Assembly: GCA_021788565.1 (NCBI GenBank)
Contig: JAJYKO010000427.1
Span: 1 to 5,775, forward strand
From: Chloroflexota bacterium
Lineage (GTDB): Bacteria > Chloroflexota > UBA6077
Direction of reading: 5' to 3'
DNA length: 5,775 nt
Part shown: positions 1 through 4,946 of the stretch, piece by piece
How the letters are laid out: each line of letters begins with the position of its first letter
How positions within the stretch are numbered: the stretch's first letter is position 1
Notes under the pieces: model-generated
The model's database searches: none
What the model saw: the letters and a program-made list of their open reading frames with translations, nothing else
What the model was told of the DNA's origin: nothing
Program-made: the position numbers and the translations under genes

Positions 1-52
1 ATTCAGGAGCAACCCTTCTTCCGCCCCTCCTTGCACGCCATCGCCCGCCCGA

Positions 53-162
53 CGCTAAAGCGATCGGGCTGAAAAGGCGAAGCCCGCTGCAGGGGCTGCT
101 AGAGAGCCTGCTTGAGCAGGCTTTGTTTCTTCAGCCCGATGGCTTCAGCCCCGGGCGAAGCC
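53..162. repeat. Cluster of short palindromes and repeats upstream of the operon
   Basis: Several nested symmetries are visible. CGCTAAAGCG (53-62) is a palindrome. ATCGGGCTGAA (63-73) is exactly complementary to TTCAGCCCGAT (130-140). Between them lie two related hairpins: 81-97, slightly degenerate, and 105-122, perfect with stem AGCCTGC/GCAGGCT. GGCGAAGCC occurs directly repeated at 76-84 and 154-162. GGCTTC (141-146) pairs with GAAGCC (157-162). No convincing coding frame crosses the block. It looks like a REP- or MITE-like intergenic repeat, but no second copy is in the window, so the family is unproven. Bases 1-52 and 163-212 show nothing else I can support; no upstream gene end was recognised. 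Confidence 0.55.
103..128 (+). terminator. Possible intrinsic terminator hairpin
   Basis: A perfect 7-bp stem, AGCCTGC (105-111) with GCAGGCT (116-122), has a TTGA loop and can gain two weaker pairs at its base (104 with 123, 103 with 124). It is followed by a T-rich run (TTTGTTT, 122-128). This could end transcription coming from a gene left of the window. The tract is interrupted by G and the hairpin belongs to a larger palindromic repeat cluster, so the terminator role is only one reading. Confidence 0.35.
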
Positions 163-239
163 AAACGGCCAGCGGAGACCTGTCGGAACGTACCATGATT
201 GTTTGCGGAGCGTTGTTTAGCCCCCGGGAGGGCGCGCGG

Positions 240-250
240 GGTATAATACC
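240..250 (+). promoter_or_regulatory. Probable -10 box of the operon promoter
   Basis: A perfect TATAAT (242-247) sits in the 11-base inverted repeat GGTATAATACC (240-250), in a region upstream of the first gene that is otherwise GC-rich. Transcription would start near 254, giving a leader of roughly 44 bases before the ATG at 298. No good -35 hexamer is found at 16-18 bases spacing, and there is no TG extension. Two TTGTTT hexamers 14 bases apart (199-204 and 213-218) lie too far upstream for a standard -35. They might be activator sites or chance. Confidence 0.45.
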
Positions 251-297
251 ATGCGTGCCCACAGTAATGCCTCACGGCGGAGTGTACCCCTTACGTT

Positions 298-1539
298 ATG
301 AAGGTTCTTGTTCTCTCTGACTACTATCCTCCCAACACCAAGGGTGGGGCCGACATCGCCGCCGAGAGGATTTCCGCGGAGCTCGCCCGCCAGGGGCATT
401 CCGTTCGCGTGCTGGCAACCGTTCAGAACAAGACCGAGGCCGGCACCAGCACGATGCGCGGTGTGGAGGTCCGCAGGGTCCTTTCGCGCTATCCCCTGCG
501 TTTGCGCGCTTACCTGGCGGCGTACAATCCCATGGTGATCGGGCGGGTGTCGGCCGAGATTGCCGATTTCCAGCCGGACGTGGTCCATGCCCAGAACATC
601 CACACCCACATATCCTTCCAGGCGCTGACAGTGGCCAAACGGGCAGGGGTCCCGCTGGTGATGACAGCCCACGACCACCAGCTCTTCTGCGCCGCCAAGT
701 TCGACTGTGCTCCACCCGAGAAGCCGGTGACCATCCCGGCTTCCCAGTGCATGCGTTGCCAGCGGTTCCGCTACAACCCGCTCCGCAACCGGCTCATCAA
801 GCGAGCGGTGAAGCTTTCCGGTGTGAGGCTTCTGGCGGTCAGTTCCGCTCTGAGGGACGACCTGATCGCCAACGGATTCGCCCCCGATTTGATCCAGGTG
901 GTCCACAACGGCATCGACCCCACGACAATGCAGGTTGCCGAGGAACAGGTTCACTCCTTTGCGCGGCAGCATGCCCTCGAGGGGAAGAAGGTCGTGCTGT
1001 TCGGGGGAAGGGTGAGCCACGCGAAAGGGATCGACCAGGCGGTGGCAGCGCTGGGGCAGTTACCCCGCGACCTGGACTTCGTCTTCCTGGTGCTGGGCAG
1101 CAGTGAGGATTACATCGCCTACATCCTCCAGCAGGGTCACCGGCTGAGCGTGGAAGACCGGACGGTGTTTTTGCCGTGGCTTTCGGGCGACGAACTCAGG
1201 TCCGCCTATGCTATGAGCAGCGTGTGCCTGACCCCCTCGATCTACCGGGAACCCTTCAATCTCATAAACATTGAGGCCATGGCATTGAAGAAGCCCGTCA
1301 TCACTACCTGCTTCGGAGGTCCGCCAGAAGTCGTCGTGGACGGGGAGACAGGTTTCATCATCGATCCCCGCAACGTAGAACTGATGTCCGCCAGGCTTCA
1401 GGAGTTGCTGACGGACGAGGCGAAGGCCAGCGCAATGGGGGAGGCTGGCTACCAGAGGGTGATGGACCAGTTCACCGTCGAGCGCCAGGCCGAGAAGACC
1501 CTGGCGGTTTACGAATCGCTGCTGGCGGCGAAGAGGTAG
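298..1539 (+). CDS. GT4-family glycosyltransferase (first of three)
   Basis: A 413-residue, two-domain GT-B retaining glycosyltransferase of the GT4 type, expected to act at the cytoplasmic face of the membrane and to move a sugar from a nucleotide donor onto a lipid-linked glycan. The N-terminal acceptor domain opens with a short beta strand and the GG loop (residues 16-17), followed by the PDVVHAQN strand (93-100) and TAHDHQLFC (123-131). Donor-domain marks are HNGID (203-207), GGRVSHAKG with R238 and K243 as likely donor-phosphate contacts, and the EX7E motif E318-E326 in YREPFNLINIEAM. Four cysteines (131, 137, 151, 154) lie in a loop after the histidine-rich segment. ATG 298 fits the family start exactly, although the ribosome site is weak (GGCGGAG at 276-282, 15 bases away). 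It is probably the first gene of the operon; a TATAAT lies about 50 bases upstream. Donor and acceptor sugars cannot be read from the sequence. Family assignment is secure. Confidence 0.93.
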   Translation: MKVLVLSDYYPPNTKGGADIAAERISAELARQGHSVRVLATVQNKTEAGTSTMRGVEVRRVLSRYPLRLRAYLAAYNPMVIGRVSAEIADFQPDVVHAQNIHTHISFQALTVAKRAGVPLVMTAHDHQLFCAAKFDCAPPEKPVTIPASQCMRCQRFRYNPLRNRLIKRAVKLSGVRLLAVSSALRDDLIANGFAPDLIQVVHNGIDPTTMQVAEEQVHSFARQHALEGKKVVLFGGRVSHAKGIDQAVAALGQLPRDLDFVFLVLGSSEDYIAYILQQGHRLSVEDRTVFLPWLSGDELRSAYAMSSVCLTPSIYREPFNLINIEAMALKKPVITTCFGGPPEVVVDGETGFIIDPRNVELMSARLQELLTDEAKASAMGEAGYQRVMDQFTVERQAEKTLAVYESLLAAKR

Positions 1540-1542
1540 AGG

Positions 1543-2817
1543 GTGGGAGACGCTGATAAGAGGGGCCCTGTAGGGGCCGGCGGCTCTGCCGGCCCGCCCG
1601 ACGGAATCGAGGATGTGCGGAGAGATGGTACCCAGAACCCAGAACTCAGAACCCAGAACCCACCCCCTATCCCCCATCTCCCAACACCCAACTCCCTGCG
1701 TATCCTCCACGTAATCACGTCCCTGGACGTGGGCGGCGCGCAGAAGCACCTCTTATCGCTGGTGACGGGGCTGAGGTGGCGAGGCCACATCGCGGACGTG
1801 GCGTTCTTCAAGAACCCCTCTATGACCGTCCCCTTTACGAAGAGCGGGGCCACGCTATACGATCTGTCCGCGCGTGCGACCTTCTCGCCTATGCTAGTGC
1901 CAAAGCTGGCAAGCATCTTGAAGCAAGGTCGATATGATGTGATTCATACTCACCTGCTGAAAGCCGACAGCTACGGCACGCTGGCGGGCGTGCTGGCCGG
2001 AACGCCGGTCCGCATCGCCTCCAAGCACAACGACGAGCGGGCGCTGCTGAAACCGTCTGCCGCTGTTGTGCACGGCCTGATCTCGCGCCTGGACCACAGG
2101 GTGGTCGTGCTCTCGGACTACGTGGGGCGGTACGTCGCCAGTGTGGGTCGGGTAGACCGAGGGCGGATAACCAGGGTTTACTACGGACTGCCTCCCTCGT
2201 CGGCGGCGACTCCGGAGGCAGGTGCCGCGCTGCGGGCGGAGCTGGGTATCCATCCCGAGGCGCCCCTGGCGGCTACGGTGGGGCGGTTGACAGAGCAGAA
2301 GGGGCTGCTCTACCTGCTCGAGGCCATGGCTCTCGTTCGGGAGCAGCTTCCCGAAGCACGGCTATTGGTGGTTGGCGATGCCCAGGACGGTCGCGAGGAG
2401 TACAAACGGGAGCTGCTTCGGGCGCAGGCGAGGCTCAAACTGGAAGAGGCAGTCCTCTTCACAGGGGTTAGGGATGACGTGCCAGAGGTAATGCAGGCCA
2501 TCGACCTCTTCGTCATGGCGTCGCTATGGGAGGGGTTCGGACTGGTCTTCCTGGAGGCAATGGCGGCAGGGAAGCCCATTGTCGCGACCATGGTGAGCGC
2601 CATTCCGGAGGTGGTGGAGGAAGGGGTAACTGGGCTGCTAGTTCCCCCTCGAGACCCGAAGGCGCTGTCCGGTGCGATGGTCTCGCTCCTGGCCGATCGC
2701 GAACGAGGACGAGCGATGGGGCGGGCGGGGCTGTCGCGGCTCCAGGAGCGGTTCACTGAGGAACGCATGATCGACGAGATCGAACAGCTGTACTTCGAGT
2801 TAAGGAGGTCTCGATGA
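1543..2817 (+). CDS. GT4-family glycosyltransferase (second), start uncertain
   Basis: A retaining GT-B glycosyltransferase, likely cytoplasmic and adding a sugar to the growing glycan. The recognisable enzyme begins at residue 52 (LRILHVITSLDVGGAQKHLL), with the GG loop at 64-65, YDVIHTHLLKAD at 131-142, GRLTEQKG at 247-254 (R248 and K253 likely phosphate contacts) and EX7E at E330-E338 in WEGFGLVFLEAM. The first ~50 residues are rich in Pro, Gly and Asn and are encoded by an inverted repeat and a heptad repeat, so they are probably not part of the fold. No ATG, GTG or TTG stands at codons 46-61. The options are GTG 1543 (AAGAGG at 1531-1536, 6 bases before it), GTG 1615 without a clear ribosome site, or a non-standard codon near 1696. 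GTG 1729 would remove the first beta strand. If GTG 1543 is used, the gap from gene 1 is only 3 bases. The 3' end overlaps the epimerase start by 4 bases. It is distantly alike to the GT at 3759-4928 at both ends. Substrate unknown. Confidence 0.88.
   Translation: MGDADKRGPVGAGGSAGPPDGIEDVRRDGTQNPELRTQNPPPIPHLPTPNSLRILHVITSLDVGGAQKHLLSLVTGLRWRGHIADVAFFKNPSMTVPFTKSGATLYDLSARATFSPMLVPKLASILKQGRYDVIHTHLLKADSYGTLAGVLAGTPVRIASKHNDERALLKPSAAVVHGLISRLDHRVVVLSDYVGRYVASVGRVDRGRITRVYYGLPPSSAATPEAGAALRAELGIHPEAPLAATVGRLTEQKGLLYLLEAMALVREQLPEARLLVVGDAQDGREEYKRELLRAQARLKLEEAVLFTGVRDDVPEVMQAIDLFVMASLWEGFGLVFLEAMAAGKPIVATMVSAIPEVVEEGVTGLLVPPRDPKALSGAMVSLLADRERGRAMGRAGLSRLQERFTEERMIDEIEQLYFELRRSR
1561..1597. 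repeat. GC-rich inverted repeat between genes 1 and 2
   Basis: GGGCCGGC (1574-1581) pairs perfectly with GCCGGCCC (1588-1595) around a 6-base loop. It is preceded by two GGGGCC copies (1562-1567 and 1573-1578). The form, a TAGGGG lead-in followed by a GC palindrome, is like dispersed intergenic repeats I associate with Chloroflexota and some cyanobacteria; that link is from memory. It is open in frame with the downstream gene and would encode a Gly/Pro/Ala-rich stretch. Confidence 0.55.
1630..1696. repeat. Heptad tandem repeat and C-rich tract
   Basis: Four contiguous 7-base units (ACCCAGA at 1630-1636, 1637-1643 and 1651-1657, with the variant ACTCAGA at 1644-1650) pass into a strongly C-rich, G-free tract reaching 1696. 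Runs of three or more C recur at 1631, 1638, 1652, 1659, 1663, 1671, 1680, 1687 and 1694, so the minus strand is a series of G-tracts. The 7-base period gives a 21-base (7-residue) coding period, seen as a repeated TQNP. It resembles the heptameric short tandem repeats described from cyanobacteria. Confidence 0.65.
2802..2808 (+). promoter_or_regulatory. Strong Shine-Dalgarno of the epimerase gene
   Basis: AAGGAGG lies 5 bases before ATG 2814, inside the last codons of the preceding glycosyltransferase. With the ATGA overlap it fixes the epimerase start and predicts coupled translation. It is the best match to the 16S rRNA tail in the window. Confidence 0.85.
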
Positions 2818-3755
2818 AGTGCCTGGTCACCGGCGCAGCCGGCTTCATAGGTTCCCACATCTCCGAGGCCCTGATTGGGCAGGGTCACGAGGTGGTCGGG
2901 ATCGACTGCTTCACCGATTATTACGCCAGGGATATCAAGGAGTCCAACCTCTCCACTCTGCGTGACTCTCCTCGTTTCACGATGGTGGAGGCCGACTTGC
3001 TGGAGTATGATCTCGAACGGCTTCTGGATGGGGTAGAGGCGGTCTTCCACGAGGCTGCCCAGGCCGGCGTCCGCGCCAGTTGGGGGCAGAGCTTCCGTAT
3101 CTACACCGAGAACAACATCAGGGCCACGCAGCGGCTGCTGGAGACCGCCAGGACTCTCCCGATCAAGCGCTTCGTCTACGCGTCCTCGTCGTCGATATAC
3201 GGCGACGCAATCGAACTACCGGTGAGGGAGACCGCGCTTCCTCAACCCGTATCTCCGTATGGCGTCTCCAAGCTGGCGGCGGAGCACCTTTGCCACCTCT
3301 ATCGGGTCAACTACGGCGTGCCCACGGTGGCCCTGCGCTACTTCACGGTCTACGGGCCGCGTCAGCGGCCGGACATGGGCTTTCACAAGTTCATCCGAGC
3401 GCTGCTGAGTGGCGAGGAGATAGTGATATATGGTGACGGGAACCAGACGCGCGACTTCACCTTCGTGAGCGATGCGGTCGCGGCTAACCTGGCCTGCATG
3501 GAGGCAGACGTTGCGGGGCAGGTTTTCAACATCGGCGGTGGCTCCCGGGTCTCCGTGAACTACGTTTTGGACGTGCTGCAAAGACTCTCCGGGCTACAGG
3601 CGCGGCGGCACTACATCGAGAATCAGAAAGGCGACGTGCGCGACACCCACGCGGACACGACCCGCGCCCGCGATGCCCTGGGCTTCCGGCCTTCGGTGAC
3701 TATCGAGGAGGGCCTGCGCGCCGAGCTCGAGTGGCTTCAGGGTATGCGACGGTGA
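2814..3755 (+). CDS. NAD-dependent sugar-nucleotide epimerase/dehydratase
   Basis: A 313-residue extended short-chain dehydrogenase/reductase that converts one nucleotide sugar to another in the cytoplasm using bound NAD. The Rossmann dinucleotide loop is GAAGFIG (residues 7-13), with D31 after beta 2 as the expected ribose contact, which favours NAD over NADP. The HEAAQAGVR segment is at 79-87, a serine run at 124-127 holds the expected catalytic Ser, and the YxxxK pair is Y149 and K153 in SPYGVSK. YGPRQRPDMGFHKFI and RDFTFV (213-218) are substrate-side motifs typical of UDP-hexose and UDP-hexuronate 4-epimerases. The AAQAGVR signature leans towards UDP-glucuronate 4-epimerase-like enzymes, but UDP-glucose 4-epimerase or a related dehydratase/decarboxylase cannot be excluded. 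It is slightly short for the 4-epimerases. The start is set by a strong AAGGAGG. It sits between two glycosyltransferases, so it probably supplies a donor sugar for this locus. Confidence 0.92.
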   Translation: MKCLVTGAAGFIGSHISEALIGQGHEVVGIDCFTDYYARDIKESNLSTLRDSPRFTMVEADLLEYDLERLLDGVEAVFHEAAQAGVRASWGQSFRIYTENNIRATQRLLETARTLPIKRFVYASSSSIYGDAIELPVRETALPQPVSPYGVSKLAAEHLCHLYRVNYGVPTVALRYFTVYGPRQRPDMGFHKFIRALLSGEEIVIYGDGNQTRDFTFVSDAVAANLACMEADVAGQVFNIGGGSRVSVNYVLDVLQRLSGLQARRHYIENQKGDVRDTHADTTRARDALGFRPSVTIEEGLRAELEWLQGMRR

Positions 3756-3758
3756 ACC

Positions 3759-4928
3759 GTGGCTAAAGGCATCGGATCCAGGCGTTTAAAGGTCCTGGAG
3801 GTGATGGAGGCTACCATCGGCGGTACCAAGCGCCATCTGCTGGCGCTGACCCGCGGGTTGGACCGCTCTATCTTCGAGGTCGAGATCGCCGCGCCGGGCG
3901 TTCGGTCCGAGGCGTACGACGACGTCTCCTTCAGCGAAGAGGTTGCCGCGGCCGGCATCCGGCAGCACCGAGTGCCGATGCGGCGAGCGATCTCTCCAGC
4001 CTCCGACGCCGCCTGCTTTAGCCAGTTGCTGGGCATAATGGTTCGCGGCCACTACGACGTGGTCCACACCCACAGCTCCAAGGCCGGCTTTCTCGGCCGG
4101 TTTTCCGCAAGGCTGGCAAGGGTTCCGGCAGTGATCCACACCCCCCACGGCTTCTACTTTCTGAACCAGCCGAGCCGGTCCAAACGTTCCTTTTACCTGA
4201 ATCTGGAGCGAACGGCAGGCCTTGCCACAGATCATCTCATCGCACTTTCGAAGACTGAGCTGGCCGAGGCCGTAGACAACCGGATCGTATCCCCCGCGAA
4301 GACAGCGCTGATCGAGAACGGCATCCAGGTGCCGGAGGTGCGCGATCCCGATGTCGTCGCGCACCTCCGGAAGAGTCTCGCCCCTGGCGCCAGCTGCATC
4401 GCGGGTACCGTGGCTCGCATTACCCCTCAAAAGGGCCCCTTCGACTTCGTTCGGATGGCCCGTGCCCTGGCCGACCTGGTTCCAGGTGTCCATCTCTTGT
4501 GGTGCGGCGATGGGGAGATGCGAACCGAAGTGGAGGAACTGGCCCGTGAGTTGGGAATCGACGGCCGGCTGCACTTCCTGGGATTTAGGACCGATGTGTT
4601 GGACGTCATGGCAGCCATGGACCTCTTCATCCTCACATCCTACTGGGAGGGCCTTCCGTACACTGTGCTCGATGCTATGGCCCTGCGGAAACCAGTTGTG
4701 GCCACCGCCGCTGTGGGAACGCGCGACATCGTCCAGGACGGCGTCACAGGAGTCCTCACGCCCGTTGGTGAGCCCGAGGCTGCGGCCGCAGCCGCTGCGC
4801 GACTACTCTCATCGCGGGAGGAAGCGCTGGCCATGGGAACCGCCGGGCGGGAAGTGATCCTGCGGCGCTACTCCCAGGAGGCGATGGTCAAGCGCACTGG
4901 ACAGCTCTACCTTGATTCAGTAAGATGA
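3759..4928 (+). CDS. GT4-family glycosyltransferase (third), EX7D variant
   Basis: A 389-residue GT-B retaining glycosyltransferase. The N-domain runs LKVLEVMEATIGGTKRHLL (GG at 21-22), then YDVVHTHSSKAGFLGR (99-114) and VIHTPHGFYF (125-134). That pattern is common in GT4 enzymes acting on undecaprenyl-linked sugars in O-antigen and exopolysaccharide clusters. The donor domain has ENGI (186-189), ARITPQKG (R220 and K225) and WCGDGE (248-253). The acidic motif reads E297-GLPYTVL-D305, with Asp in place of the usual second Glu. An alanine run lies near residues 340-346. GTG 3759 is the only start that keeps the first beta strand intact with a short leader. It lies 3 bases after the epimerase stop with no clear ribosome site, so translation is probably coupled. 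It precedes the initiating sugar-phosphate transferase by 18 bases and shares its frame. It may add the second sugar to the product of that enzyme; this is inference. Confidence 0.92.
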   Translation: MAKGIGSRRLKVLEVMEATIGGTKRHLLALTRGLDRSIFEVEIAAPGVRSEAYDDVSFSEEVAAAGIRQHRVPMRRAISPASDAACFSQLLGIMVRGHYDVVHTHSSKAGFLGRFSARLARVPAVIHTPHGFYFLNQPSRSKRSFYLNLERTAGLATDHLIALSKTELAEAVDNRIVSPAKTALIENGIQVPEVRDPDVVAHLRKSLAPGASCIAGTVARITPQKGPFDFVRMARALADLVPGVHLLWCGDGEMRTEVEELARELGIDGRLHFLGFRTDVLDVMAAMDLFILTSYWEGLPYTVLDAMALRKPVVATAAVGTRDIVQDGVTGVLTPVGEPEAAAAAAARLLSSREEALAMGTAGREVILRRYSQEAMVKRTGQLYLDSVR

Positions 4929-4931
4929 GGC

Positions 4932-4937
4932 AGGAGG
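4932..4937 (+). promoter_or_regulatory. Shine-Dalgarno that decides the TTG start
   Basis: AGGAGG ends 9 bases before TTG 4947. No ATG or GTG lies between the in-frame TGA at 4926 and this TTG. Later candidates (GTG at codon 14, ATG at codon 30) would cut into the first membrane helix. The site therefore supports TTG as the start. Confidence 0.75.
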
Positions 4938-4946
4938 ATCGTCTTT

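Noticed and set aside
123..320. Short + strand open frame upstream of the first gene (65 codons)
   Set aside because: It runs out of the palindromic repeat block, has no ribosome site or domain, and overlaps the well-supported ATG at 298 in another frame.
217..1020. Long open frame on the minus strand (267 codons) opposite the first glycosyltransferase, with other antisense frames under each later gene
   Set aside because: These are shadows caused by high GC and codon bias of the + strand genes. The translations are rich in His, Arg, Gly and Pro with no recognisable domain, whereas the + strand frames show clear family motifs.
1561..1696. CRISPR array
   Set aside because: The heptad and palindromic repeats are far too short and contiguous. 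There are no equal-length spacers and no cas genes.
1540..1700. Separate promoter or terminator between genes 1 and 2
   Set aside because: No -10/-35 pair is found, and the 1574-1595 hairpin is not followed by a T-run. Repeat DNA explains the structure better.
4081..4104. Hairpin GGCCG/CGGCC followed by TTTT, like an intrinsic terminator
   Set aside because: It lies inside the third glycosyltransferase gene, in a conserved coding segment (SSKAGFLGRF). The stem is only 5 bp with a 7-base loop, so it is best explained by codon choice.
4778..4793. Perfect 16-base palindrome GGCTGCGGCCGCAGCC
   Set aside because: It falls in a run of alanine codons in the C-terminal part of the third glycosyltransferase. 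GC-rich Ala codons readily give such symmetry and there is no other sign of a binding site.
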